Origin: Calcarisporiella thermophila CBS 279.70
Taxonomy: Eukaryota; Calcarisporiellomycota
DNA length: 64,000 nt
Direction: 5' to 3'
Assembly: GCF_041956535.1 (NCBI RefSeq)
Contig: NW_027192194.1
Location: 1,147,531 to 1,211,530, forward strand
Shown: one piece after another, positions 33,629 to 44,001 of the stretch
Position numbering within the stretch: the stretch's first letter is position 1
Layout of the letters: every line of letters begins with the position of its first letter
Position numbers and translations under genes: made by a program
Notes under the pieces: model-generated
Told to the model about the DNA's origin: nothing
Seen by the model: the letters and a program-made list of their open reading frames with translations, nothing else
Database searches by the model: none

Positions 33629-35356
33629 TCACCAGAATTTTAACACCCGGCCCACCATCTTGTCCAGCACCCCCCATAAACAGGCCGTGAAGATGGCTCC
33701 ACGGACGAAGAACGCGGTCCAATAGCGCATGCCGCCCTGGAGGTGGTGCATGACGTCGTAGGGCCCAACGCTCTCGAAATCCCCCAGCCCAAGAATATCG
33801 ACCACAGTCGGCAAACTGCACCCAAGCGCAAGCAGCAAGCAGGTGTTCAACGCTAACTCCTGCAGCCCCAGGCGACCAAACCGCGGCCGAAGCCGATCGA
33901 ACGGCGCGACGTGGTATGCGCCCACAATCGCGGCGAGCGTAAAATAGAGGATCATGACCACGTCCAGCACAACCTCCTCCACGCCCTCCCACTTGGTTCC
34001 GCTGCGTATCAGAAACCCGTGCTGTAGCGCGGTCGGGATCTTTTGCTCCCACAGACCCCACACCAGGCTTCGGGCAATATGCAGCATAAGTAGGGCGTAG
34101 AGGACGAGGTTGACTGGAAATATGAGCAGGAACGCAAGATTCCGGACGATGGGCGACTGGGACACCTGCTCCTCAGCTCGCTTGCGCTCTTTTTCTATAG
34201 CGGCCAGTTTCTGGACGATCTCGTCGCGGGTGGGGAGTTTCGGGTTCGGGGCGGAGGAGAGGGAGGAGGCGGAGAGCGAGGAGGAGATGGACGAGGCGGG
34301 GGTGTGCCCGAGTCTGGCGGACCCATTCGAAGATAGGCCAGGGTAGGCGGGGGAGGCGGCGGCGGCCTCCCATTCTCGAGTCAGCCTCCGTCTAGGATTT
34401 ATTTTGGGTGGAGGCAGGGATGTAGACCGAGACACGCGGGGCTTCCCGGCCAACGCCATGAACGCCTCCCACTTTGTGTTCGGTACGGATGCGGACATAT
34501 CTCTCCTTATGCCCGTGGAATACCGCTTTCTCCGCTCATCGGCGTCGTAGAACTCGGCGACTTCCAGTTTCCGCCGATACATCTCGCCCTCAAATTGGAG
34601 CTGGGCCAGTCGATGCTTGTGTTTGCGACGATGATTCAGCCGCAACGGGAGCGCGGCCACCCCCTCGAATATGGAGAGCAGCCCGCGCGGCACTGCGCGC
34701 ACGCACAGCAGGGTTCCTCCAAAACAGGTCGTCAAGTTCAGGAAGAACCAATCGGGTATATCCACGTGCAACAGCAGCTTCGTCACAAACACGAATCCAT
34801 ACACCAGCGCACCAACTAGAGCAAGCGACACCAGGGTTTCGCGCGCCTTGGCCAGGAAGCTGAAGTGCTGTGCACTCTCGTTGAAGAAATAGGCAAAGGG
34901 GACGAGGAGGAAGAGGGCGACATTCCCGCCGATGAAAGTGTAGTTCCAGAGGGTGTTGAGCAGACTCTCGTCCAGCCATCGGAGTGCATGGAAATGATGG
35001 ACCTCTTGTAGCAGCGCCGTCGCAACCATGGTGGATGGCAGCAACATGAATCCGGCGAGAGCAAATGCAAGCGCAGAGATGCAGAGGGTGAGCGGGATCA
35101 GGGCATCGGCTCCAACAAATTCGTCATCAATGCGATCATCGTCGTATTCCTCGAGATGCATGCTCTTCGATTTTAGACGGCGCCGCAGACGACGGACAAG
35201 AAAAAGCGCCAAGAACCAGAGGGCAAGAAAGCTGAGGAGGGCAATGACATTTTCGCGTACTGCGCTGTAGAAGCGCTTGGCTTCGGCGTCATCGCGTGGA
35301 GACGATGGGATATTGTCTATGTGAAAGGTCGATAAATTGTGTTGTTCTGTCGACAT
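33629..35356 (-). CDS. LMBR1-domain multi-span membrane protein
   Basis: An intronless 575-residue membrane protein from the ATG at 35356 (the frame is open to 35428, but the extra residues are not conserved-looking). About nine hydrophobic helices: VIALLSFLALWFLALFLV near the N-terminus, LIPLTLCISALAFALAGFMLL, NYTFIGGNVALFLLVPFAYFF, then after a cytosolic loop of about 200 residues more helices near the C-terminus. The segment SLLNTLWNYTFIGGNVALFLLVPFAYFFNES is typical of the LMBR1/LIMR family (WN--F-GSN--L-LLPFAYFF-E). Family members act as endosomal/lysosomal or surface membrane proteins with roles in signalling or cobalamin export; a precise role cannot be assigned. The loop is Ser- and basic-rich and contains a coiled-coil-like ASLEKERKR-type stretch. 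Confidence 0.85.
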   Translation of the reverse strand: MSTEQHNLSTFHIDNIPSSPRDDAEAKRFYSAVRENVIALLSFLALWFLALFLVRRLRRRLKSKSMHLEEYDDDRIDDEFVGADALIPLTLCISALAFALAGFMLLPSTMVATALLQEVHHFHALRWLDESLLNTLWNYTFIGGNVALFLLVPFAYFFNESAQHFSFLAKARETLVSLALVGALVYGFVFVTKLLLHVDIPDWFFLNLTTCFGGTLLCVRAVPRGLLSIFEGVAALPLRLNHRRKHKHRLAQLQFEGEMYRRKLEVAEFYDADERRKRYSTGIRRDMSASVPNTKWEAFMALAGKPRVSRSTSLPPPKINPRRRLTREWEAAAASPAYPGLSSNGSARLGHTPASSISSSLSASSLSSAPNPKLPTRDEIVQKLAAIEKERKRAEEQVSQSPIVRNLAFLLIFPVNLVLYALLMLHIARSLVWGLWEQKIPTALQHGFLIRSGTKWEGVEEVVLDVVMILYFTLAAIVGAYHVAPFDRLRPRFGRLGLQELALNTCLLLALGCSLPTVVDILGLGDFESVGPYDVMHHLQGGMRYWTAFFVRGAIFTACLWGVLDKMVGRVLKFW

Positions 35357-36382
35357 AGCAAATACATTTATGCTGGGTGAAATGGTATATCTATTTGATA
35401 GAGAATGGACCGACCATAATAAAGGCACCTATTTTTAATAAGAGGATTTTTCTTTCTTAAAAAAACAACAGTTTGTGCTACGTCATAAATTTTGTATAAG
35501 TTTGCAAATCTCCACCCCAAATCAATGGGAATGATTATGGTAATCGAGTAGTGCACCATTGACGTGTATTCTCTTCGTTGAATCTACCGCAGCCATTCCT
35601 CTGCTTAATACGTGGCTTCCTTTGAATGGCCCTCACGGCCACAGTTAATATTGCTAGACGAAACCGCTAGTGTTTTAAAGCACAAGCCCCTATGAAAGCA
35701 ACTCTCGCTGTTCCAAACACCAGGTATCAAGTATTAATCAATCCATAAGGGTTACTTGGCTATTCCAGTTGAGTTTTTCCTGATGTCAAAAACTCACTTG
35801 TCTGAATTTCCTTGCATCCACTGCTAATGTAACCGTCTTTATTGGAGACTTTCATCCTTTGAAATCCGATAGAGGACAACACTTCTGAAGCTGCCAGGTT
35901 CTTTGAAGCAAAAAGTTCAATACGATACGCGAGGGGCTGTCCTAGGGTTTGAACATTCGCAGTCACACATGGAATGATTGGCAATATGCCTATTTAATGA
36001 ATATTCAACAAATGAAATACGTGACGAGCATCCTCAGTGATTTCAAGGGGCGGCAGGGCGTGACTAGTCCCTAACAGCATGCAAGTCCAGCCAAGGGGCA
36101 TGATCCATCTGGCCGGCACATCTCTGTGAGAGCGGCCCCTACGTCACCCAATCTCTCTCTGTGTAAGTCGCAGGAACGAAGAATTATTCACAAGTGGTAG
36201 CACATCCCAATTCAGCATAGTGTTCAAAACTTTATTAGTCCCCATCTTGATTTGTACTTTTTCTTTCGTACCAGCATCGCGATTTCTCACTCCTTCAATC
36301 TCTTCATCTTTGCAGTGCCCTTCTACTCTACTCTCTCCCTCCTCGCCATTCTCTCCTTCCATTGCTGTGGATTAAACAAAGA
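35357..36382. promoter_or_regulatory. Divergent intergenic region (LMBR1-like / GH20)
   Basis: About 1 kb between divergent start codons. It holds both promoters; the GH20 side ends in a pyrimidine-rich leader. A protein-like exon fragment at 35798-35989 is described separately. Confidence 0.45.
35798..35989 (-). pseudogene. Possible orphan exon resembling the CEP104 N-terminal domain
   Basis: On the minus strand an open segment is bounded by an acceptor-like AAATAG and a good donor GTGAGT. Its translation, with YRIELFASKNLA, SSIGFQRMKVSNKDG and SGCKEIQT, reads like protein and recalls the N-terminal jelly-roll of the ciliary-tip protein CEP104/FAP256 (KIEFY-S...LGYVSL-DN...GCKARELK). No convincing flanking exons were found, so it is a fragment, a pseudogene exon or a coincidence. 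Confidence 0.25.
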
Positions 36383-38139
36383 ATGGCTCTTTGGCTCCTC
36401 TCTCTTGCGCTCATTCTCCTGCCAGCTGCGGTTCAGGCACTCTGGCCACTTCCACGCGTCTGGTCACAGGGGCAAACTACCGTGGAACTGAGTGGCGACT
36501 TTCATTTCATTCTTACTGAGGATGCCGATCCGCTGCTCCAAAAGGCCACACAACGCTATCATAATCTCATCCTGCAGGAAAAGTTTGTGAATCCCGTTCC
36601 AGATAGCTGGCAGCAGCCAGGCAAAACCCCATCCAGCGAGACCGCAGCGCCAGCCAGCAGCGACAAACACACCACAGAATCTATCACCTCAGTGCGCGTT
36701 ATAGTGAACACGACGCAGGCTGGCAAGTATGCAATCGATTCGGATGAATCCTATCAGATTGACGTGCCTGCGACGGGAAGCGAGGCAACCATCAGAGCTA
36801 AGACTGTGTGGGGAGCGATCCGCTCGTTAGAAACCTTCTCTCAGCTGGTCACCTATAACAAAACAAGCGATTCCCGTGTGATTCGGAATGCTCCTTGGAA
36901 GATTGAGGACGCGCCTGCCTACTCCCATCGTGGAATTATGCTCGACACATCGCGCAATTTCTTCCCCGTTAAGGATATCCTGCGCGTGCTCGATGGAATG
37001 GCGTATAGCAAACTGAACGTGTTCCACTGGCACATAGTCGATTCCCACTCGTTTCCTTTTGGATCGGAACGGTACCCCGAGCTCTGGCAAAAGGGTGCCT
37101 ATGGGGAGGATATGGTCTACACGCGGGAGGACGTGAGGACCATCCTGGAGCATGCCAATGAGCGTGCTATTCGCGTGATCCCGGAAATCGATATGCCCGG
37201 GCACACCTACTCCGTGGGGCTATCCCACCCGGACCTGGTGACATGCATGGATATGCTCCCGAACTGGGACAAGGTAAGCGTGAAGTCCTTCGGCTAAAAT
37301 CAGCAGCCCAGTCCTGACACCTCCCCTCACTACCCATCTTTGGCCCCTAGTACGCTGCCGAGCCCCCCTCTGGCCAACTCAACCCCTTGCACAATGGCAC
37401 TCTGGACCTAATTGGCGGTCTCGTGCAAGAGGTTTCCGAGTGGTTCCCGGACAACGTCGTCCACCTGGGCGGGGATGAGATTCAGCCCAACTGCTGGAAG
37501 GAGAACCCCACCGTCATGCAGTATATGAATAGCAGCGGTATCGCGGATTTTAACGGGGTGCTCCAGCACTTTTTCGAGAAGGTGACTGGGGTGGCGCGCG
37601 CGGCAGGAAAAACCCCTATGACGTGGGAGGAGACGGTCGTGAGCCACAACCTGCAGCTGGGCGACATCGTGGTGCAGGTGTGGAACGACCCCGGCTACAT
37701 CAAAAACATTACCTCGCGCGGCTTGCGCGTAGTGGCCTCTCCCCACGACTACTACTACCTCGACTGTGGGCTGGGCGACTTCCTGGGGAATCAGACCGAC
37801 TCCGTGTCGTGGTGCGATCCATACAAGACCTGGCAAAAGGTCTACTCGTTCGATCCCCGTGCGAACCTCACCGAGGCCGAGGCCAAGCTTGTCCTGGGAG
37901 GAGAGGTTGCCATGTGGACCGAGCTTGTCGACCCGAGCAACCTTGAGGTGCGGCTGTGGCCCCGATCTGCCGCTGCTGGCGAGGTGCTCTGGTCCAATCG
38001 GCAAGACCAGGTGACCGCACTGTACCGACTGCATGAGCATCGATTCCGCATGCTGTCCCGAGGAATCCAAAGCACGCCACTGCAGCCTTTGTGGTGTGCA
38101 AGGAATCCAGGACATTGTAATGCGCCCTTTCCGAAATAG
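36383..38139 (+). CDS. Beta-N-acetylhexosaminidase, GH20
   Basis: Secreted or vacuolar exo-hexosaminidase that removes terminal GlcNAc/GalNAc, for example from chitobiose or glycans. Two exons (36383..37273, 37351..38139) join in phase 0 to 559 residues. Signal peptide MALWLLSLALILLPAAVQA. The N-terminal GH20b domain includes the TTQAGKYAIDSDESYQIDV region. Catalytic barrel landmarks are RGIMLDTSRNFFP, KLNVFHWHIVDSHSFP, VIPEIDMPGH and the acid/base pair in HLGGDEI (Asp about 339, Glu about 340). The C-terminal EVLWS and terminal cysteines are also typical. Several N-glycosylation sequons fit a secretory route. Confidence 0.96.
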
Positions 38140-39543
38140 CGATCCCCGCTACTCTGCCGTGTTTTGTTGTTCGCCATGTTTACCGTGCTTCTTTCTATTT
38201 ATTACTAATTTTCTAAAATCTTTTTGGCGCCTGCTTGTGCTTATTGGTCAGCACGTCCTCTTCTCTTTATGCTGGATCCTCTTTCCAAGTGTAATATTTA
38301 GTCCTTAATGTAATGACTCTGCATCTTCTACCGTGGAGATTTGGCTTTGTCTAAGATGGTAGACATGCCCGTCTAAAGATTCCTTATAGCTGTCTAATCG
38401 AAAAAAAAGAACCCCAAATCATGGTGCGAATGTTATTTTTTGCCACACTTCTCTTGTGGCGGGTTTTCGTTTGATTATGTTATTATAAATTATATATATA
38501 AACTGTAGCAACTCTCATTCTTCTACAGGATCCAAGAGGGTGTTAACGTGCTTGCACCACGCGACAAGAAATTTGATAGAAACTGTAATCATTTGGGTCG
38601 AAATTGGATGGTAATATCTATGAGTTGCTGTATCTTTAATGCTTCACAACACTAACCAAGCCTATTATAACACCGTGTTCAATAGGAGAAGAGATGAAGT
38701 TTATTAGAATGTGATATTGAGCAATGCAAACTTGAAAAGATTAACTTTATCAACAGTATTAATCGCCTCTGCGTGATTATCAATTTGAACTTAAAATAGA
38801 ATGGTAGAGCAGGACGGCTAGAAACTCGGTGCATTTCTATTACCGATGTTCACCGAAAGAGAAGAATATCTATAGAGGTGGAGAAGGGCCTCCTAACAAT
38901 TGAATTATTCCAAGCCAGCAATCATTCAATTGACATATTTCTACGCATAGCTCCTTTTATATACTTAACAAGTCTCTGCATTGGATAAAGAAAAGGCTTG
39001 ATTCATAAGGAAAATACGCTGAAAAATCTCGAAACTTCAAGTGTTGGTAGAATGTGGAGTTACTAGAAGTGCAGAACTGATAGTGTTGGTTTATTTGCAA
39101 CAATGATGCTAGCCGAGCAAACATTTTCAGAGTTTTCACCCTTTTGGAGATAGCATAGGTGGGCTAACAAAGTAGAGTTTTGTTCATTCGTCACCAATTC
39201 TGGACCGATAAACGAAGAGTTTGCAAAAAAACAATATTATTGTTTTTTTGCAAACTTGGTCCAGCTTGATATTATCAAGCTGGACCAAGTTTGGGTTTCA
39301 CGCCCTACTGTGCTCGCTTTGATTGAATATTAACGCAAGTGCTTCGATGCTTGCTCGCCCGTTTTCAAGCTTGACACATGCACTTCAGTGCATAGTCACA
39401 TACCAAGCCCCGATTATCCCTTTCCATATTTCTTCTCTCTGATTCCCTGATGTCCCAATATGGAGTTCCCATTTGAGATTTTCTCACCGACTCTATGCAC
39501 TCCGTAAGCTCTTGGGCTTGAGTTTGAGATCGCGAAAAAAAAA
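38140..39543. other. AT-rich intergenic DNA
   Basis: 1.4 kb without a supported gene; short ORFs are random-looking. It contains the palindrome pair at 39219-39293. The right edge is the promoter of the MCFD2-like gene. Confidence 0.5.
39219..39293. repeat. Two adjoining, overlapping large palindromes
   Basis: First palindrome: arms 39219-39236 and 39238-39255 (18 bp, exact, 1-base centre; left arm GTTTGCAAAAAAACAATA). Second palindrome: arms 39251-39271 and 39273-39293 (21 bp, exact, 1-base centre) containing TTGGTCCAGCTTGATA. The two share the bases CAAAC at 39251-39255. Each can extrude a long hairpin; the shared bases mean only one can fully form at a time. Confidence 0.93.
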
Positions 39544-40176
39544 ATGCAGCGTCCATCCCAGTGTCTCTTAGCAGTTATTTTACTCATCGTGACCATCTCA
39601 GCAGTTCTTGCCGTGGATGTCACCAAGGAGGGCCACAGTAACTATGGGCATGGAGAACAGGCCAAAGAGTAAATCCTATCCATGGACTTACGCGCCGATC
39701 CAATAGATTGACGACTTTTTTTATTTTCCATAGGCATGTGAAAGAACACTTGCCGCCGGGGATGGCAGAGAAGTTGAATGAAATGGATGAAAATGGTTTG
39801 TAGAGCACGTAGAGAGATCTTGGTAGCACCTAGTGGCTCATTTCCACCACTTTCTAGATGTCCTCTACTACCTGTTTACATTGCATGACTACAATAAGGA
39901 TAATCACCTGGATGGTCATGAGCTCCGGCATGTTTTGACGGACGTCGAGGAGGGCGATAATCCGCTTCCACCGCTGTCGGAAATCGATAAAACAGTGGAC
40001 CATGTGTTGCTAGAGGACGATATCGATGGGGAGTAAGTGAAGCTTCTCCTGCCTCCTTTAATTCTTCTTCTTCTCTCTCTTGGGTCCCTCTCACCTCCCA
40101 TTCTGGTCCTAGTGGCAAAATCTCATGGGAAGAATATCTGGCGAGTCAGGAGTACCACCGGGGCACAAGCGAGTGA
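39544..40176 (+). CDS. MCFD2-like EF-hand secretory protein
   Basis: Four exons (39544..39668, 39734..39795, 39834..40032, 40113..40176) keep phase and encode 149 residues. Signal peptide CLLAVILLIVTISAVLA, then EHVKEHLP and two EF hands: LHDYNKDNHLDGHEL (about residues 78-92) and DDIDGDGKISWEEYL near the end, the last one completed by splicing. Size, signal peptide and paired EF hands match MCFD2, the soluble ER-Golgi partner of the lectin cargo receptor ERGIC-53. A secreted Ca2+-binding protein of another kind is the alternative. Confidence 0.85.
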
Positions 40177-40992
40177 AATCCAAGACCTTTTCCTACCTTG
40201 GTGCGTCTAGCTGGGCATCTGTATATAGGTAGGATTCCGTCTAGATTTCCCTGCAACGCGCGATCCTAATCCATACTTTTGTGACAATCGAATTCAGCTG
40301 TATACCATGGCTCAGTCTAGATGGGAAAAATGCGAAAAATGAAATGCTGGCTTGTGAGTTTATTGGGAGAGAGGGGAGGAGCGAAGAATAAAGCTACTAA
40401 TTAGAAGCTCTTATTACACGGAGAATAATAGCAATAAACTTGTCTTGTGCCCTTGAAGAATGAAAAAAAAAATTTGGGAGACCAATTCGATTAGGCCTTA
40501 TTTCGATTTAATCCAATATTCGCTTATTAACACCAGAGTACAATTGCGGAAAACTTAATATACTGTGACTCGGACGCCGCCATTTTTCCAGGTTATTTTT
40601 TTTTAGTGTCGATATAAAAGCGAAGGCGAAAATGACCAGGACATTATTTTTCTCATCCCCTCCCCTTTCTTTGGCCCATCCTCCTATAACCCTTCTTGGC
40701 CATTCGTGCCAATTCTTTTCTTTCTCCTCATACCAGTTAGTTTAAGTTGTGGAGTAATTAGGGTAAAGTCTAGCTAGAACTAGCCTTCGTCAGTTTTTTT
40801 TTTCGTATTAGCTAGTGTTGTTTTAGCTGGATTAGTCGTCGGTAGTTCTCTTAAGGTTTTCGTTAAAAAAATTAAGCGCTGCTTCATTCTCAGCACGTTC
40901 GCCCGCATTCCTCCCCACCCGTTCACCTTTCTCTCCCCTCCCCCCATTAACTCTCCACCTCGGTGGTAATTGTATATTGAATAGAACTCACC
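40177..40992 (+). promoter_or_regulatory. Promoter and leader of the KEN-box gene
   Basis: About 0.8 kb. A TATAAA element lies at 40613-40618, followed by a long pyrimidine-rich stretch (40645-40740 and 40880-40960) leading to the ATG at 40993. This suggests an unusually long 5' leader or an upstream intron. The TATA assignment is by eye. Confidence 0.45.
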
Positions 40993-41310
40993 ATGTTCTC
41001 AACAACCCTTATGTCGTTTGGCACTCCCTCCCCCTCTCATTCCCCCAGAAATATTTCCAGACCGCGCATCCAAAAAAGAGTCCAAAACGCGTCCTTTTCG
41101 CCGTATGGACCCATCCCCGCCCACGATGACAAAGAGAACTGGGATCCAGTGAGGCGACAGTTTAGTCACTGGCGTGAGAGAAGAAGACGCGAGGGCCATG
41201 TACTGGCAAAGAAAGCTCCGCTGGCGGAAGTGACCGAAGGGATGCGAATCCCGGAGGTTCACAGTGCACAGGTCCTGGTGGGCCCCGTGCCTATCGCATT
41301 CATGCGATAA
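40993..41310 (+). CDS. 105-residue KEN-box protein
   Basis: Intronless small ORF with a strong upstream promoter-like region. It is basic and Ser/Pro/Arg-rich. DDKENWDP (KEN at residues 47-49) is a classic KEN degron with acidic flanks, the recognition signal for APC/C-Cdh1. Further on is KKAPLAEVT (about 73-81), resembling the KxPLxxxT-type motif seen beside KEN boxes in several fungal cell-cycle proteins. SFGTPSPS and FSPYGP supply S/T-P phosphorylation sites. I infer a cell-cycle-regulated protein (securin- or inhibitor-like), but no family is recognised. Confidence 0.6.
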   Translation: MFSTTLMSFGTPSPSHSPRNISRPRIQKRVQNASFSPYGPIPAHDDKENWDPVRRQFSHWRERRRREGHVLAKKAPLAEVTEGMRIPEVHSAQVLVGPVPIAFMR

Positions 41311-41817
41311 GTCCATCTCTCCTAACCTATAAAAATATATAAAGATATATAAAGATATATATAAAGATATTTACATATAAAGACATGACATAGTAATCAT
41401 ATTGGTATATATAATGAACATTTGGATGGTGTATGTGTATAGGAACCTATAATTTATTGATTTGTGTGTACATGTATATATTACGTTTTTTTTTTTTTTA
41501 CTAAAAAGCTCATCACCCCTCCACCCTTGATTGGGATGAGCTCTATTTTACATATTGCAACATTGGGATATTTTTATTCATGCCTTTGTATTTTAGGAAG
41601 CAATGAACAAAAGATATATATATATATGACTTGTGAAATATAGGTATTTACACAAAAAACAGAGTAAATAGGAAAAGGTGGGAGGAGGGAAAAAAATTAG
41701 CATTAAGAGTAACATTAAGGCCAAGAGGAGCATAACCAAGGGATGCGGGGAATAGGAGGAGGAGGAGGAGGAGAGGGGGGAGGGGAGGGGAAGGGTGCAG
41801 GGTCAAGACCAGCTTCT
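41311..41817. other. Convergent 3' spacer
   Basis: AT-rich with many ATATATAAAG-type repeats at 41333-41375 and (TA)n at about 41611-41626, then a GGA-rich tract. Both flanking genes end here; no gene supported. Confidence 0.5.
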
Positions 41818-42690
41818 TTACCATCCCTGCATCTGGATCCCCTTTTTCCGCATGATCGCCTCGCGTTGCCCACGCCGGTAGGCCAATACACTCAGCCCCA
41901 GCGCCAGGACACATACGGTGCCCATGGCATACCCAATTGCAATGGTCGCACGCGCACGCAAGCAGATACTTGCCCAGTTCATCCCACTCACGGTGTCCAC
42001 GCCCCCACCCTGCTGCTCGTCCTTCTTCTGGCACGCAATGGCCCGGATATCCTTGGGGTTGCCGACGAAGAGAATGGCGGAGGCGGCGTACCAGCAAGCG
42101 ATCAGCACCAGATCCACCATGGATTCCAACCACGTGCGGCAGATGGGCGCCTCTCGGCGACGAGAGCCCGTGAGCATCAGGAGGATCTCCGCAAAGGCAT
42201 AGATGCAGGTCACGATGCCCGTGCTAGTGAAGAAGTCCTGGCGAGAGGCGTTCACTTGGTCCTCGAACTCCTTGGTGGCCCGCTTGACCGAAGAGCTCGA
42301 AGTGGCGCTTAGACCCGCCGCAATCGCGGCCAAGACAAGCATCAGGATGCGGATGAGAAAGCGGGGATCTTTGGTCACATTTCGGCTGGGGGGCGGGGCG
42401 GGATCGAGGGGCCCGATGTCCGGGGCGGGCGAAGGGGAGGGAGCGTGCGATGAGCGGAGGTAATTCTTGATGTCTTCGTGGGGAGAATGGGTAGATGAGG
42501 GGGAATGAAGAGGGGAGGAGTGCGAGTTGCGCCCCATGGTTGGGGTGATTTGGAGAGCGGTGGGGGGGTAGGTGTGTTGTTGTGCAGAAGGATGCGAATG
42601 GTAAGCAGATGGTTGCGAAAGATAGTCATGCTGGGATCCGGGATACTGGGGTTCGTAGTATTGATCGGAATGAGCGTAGCGAGGGTCCAT
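41818..42690 (-). CDS. MARVEL-like four-helix membrane protein
   Basis: Intronless, 290 residues. The first 105 residues are low-complexity (Tyr, Gln, Pro, Ser, His), starting MDPRYAHSDQYYEPQYPGS, likely a disordered cytosolic tail. Four hydrophobic helices follow: FLIRILMLVLAAIAAGLSA, FTSTGIVTCIYAFAEILLML, LESMVDLVLIACWYAASAILF and IAIGYAMGTVCVLALGLSVLAY. This spacing and the short basic C-terminus are typical of fungal MARVEL-domain proteins that sit in plasma-membrane or secretory membranes. The assignment rests on topology rather than a signature. Confidence 0.7.
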   Translation of the reverse strand: MDPRYAHSDQYYEPQYPGSQHDYLSQPSAYHSHPSAQQHTYPPTALQITPTMGRNSHSSPLHSPSSTHSPHEDIKNYLRSSHAPSPSPAPDIGPLDPAPPPSRNVTKDPRFLIRILMLVLAAIAAGLSATSSSSVKRATKEFEDQVNASRQDFFTSTGIVTCIYAFAEILLMLTGSRRREAPICRTWLESMVDLVLIACWYAASAILFVGNPKDIRAIACQKKDEQQGGGVDTVSGMNWASICLRARATIAIGYAMGTVCVLALGLSVLAYRRGQREAIMRKKGIQMQGW

Positions 42691-44001
42691 AGCTGTGTGG
42701 ATGAAGGGGCGGGTCGCCGACTAGGATATTAATGGAGAGGGAAAGCTAGCTATGGAGTAAGGGGAGAGTAGAGAGGGTTGCAGCAATCAGAGCGGATGGA
42801 CGAGGAGGCGAGAGCCATAAACACAAAGTTCAGATCACCCGCCTGCTTATTGGCCAATGAACCCTCATTAATTAAATGGGGAGCAGGAAATGGAAGACGG
42901 ATAGCAGTCACGCCCGCGTCTAATCTAAGATTAGATAAGTTTCTGTTTTATGTCCTTCACCTTCCTATTTGGTCGACGACACTTTGGAGTGTAGGGGCGA
43001 GACTCGATGACCATGGCTTCCGTGACGCGCCTTTTTGGCTGCATCTACAAGCCTTGTGTTTTTAACGGAGTTGCTCTAGACTATGGTGACTATCCCGGAT
43101 GCCATTTTGCAAATAGGCGACGGAGAAAGCTGATTGGCAGAGACGGACTATCCTCTTGTTGAACAATGCAATTGTTCTAATTTTGAACGCGGAAATGGAT
43201 CCCCCTTTTCCAGGACCACTTGAACGCTTTCTCACGTTTGGCGTATTCTCACCCTCCACTTCTTTGGGCAGCCGAAAGAGTCTGTTTAGAAATGCTGTCC
43301 TCTTGAGTTCATATTCGTGGGCGGATGGTGCACCTTGGCTCTCCCACTTCTTTACCATGCATGCATTACGTGTGGATACAGTCGCCACCCACACTTGGAT
43401 AGCCAGGGTCCCTAGAGTAAGGGGGGCTACTTTGGACATGGCTCAGCTCCACCCTGGATAAGCCATAGGACGACGACAACCTCCAAAGAAAAAAAGAAAG
43501 AAAATCTGCTTCAAGTCTAGTCGGCGAATGCTGACCATTATCGAGAAGCTCATCGCTAATATCCAAGACGATCCGGCCTGGATGCCAATGTTTGCTCTGA
43601 GGTATGATGGTGTAGGGTGAGGGGCTTGGTTTGTGAGGCTTGGTAACTCAGAAATGGCCACTACAGAGTGGCGTGGCAACGGACGCATTCTTTCCACTGG
43701 AAATGGCTCTCAGATGTTTATTCGGTTTTATAGGGGGGCATATAATACAGGCACTCCAAGTGCACAACAAACGGGGAAATAAGGGGGGAGGTAGAGAGGG
43801 GATAGAGGAAAACAAGGACGGCACAAATCGGGGCTATTGAGCGTAGAGAGAAAATAATTTACTATGAAATAAACAAGAAAAATAAACTTCAGTATGGAAT
43901 CAATGGAACGCAACTGGTGTGAGAAAGATGAAGCATAGTTGTATATATGTATATTTATAAGAGAAGATCCAGCATAGTAAGGATAAGCCATATTGATAAG
44001 T
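42691..44001. other. Intergenic region with weak ORFs
   Basis: 1.3 kb between two minus-strand genes. It includes the MARVEL-like gene's promoter. A 125-codon minus-strand ORF at 43062-43439 begins with a hydrophobic stretch and then KKWESQGAPSAHEYELKR; it is the only piece that looks slightly protein-like, but I cannot support it as a gene. Confidence 0.4.

Noticed and set aside
43062-43439. 125-codon minus-strand ORF with hydrophobic start
   Set aside because: Slightly protein-like, but no family match, and the overlapping plus-strand ORF is of equal quality; a possible acceptor just after its ATG could not be tied to an upstream exon.
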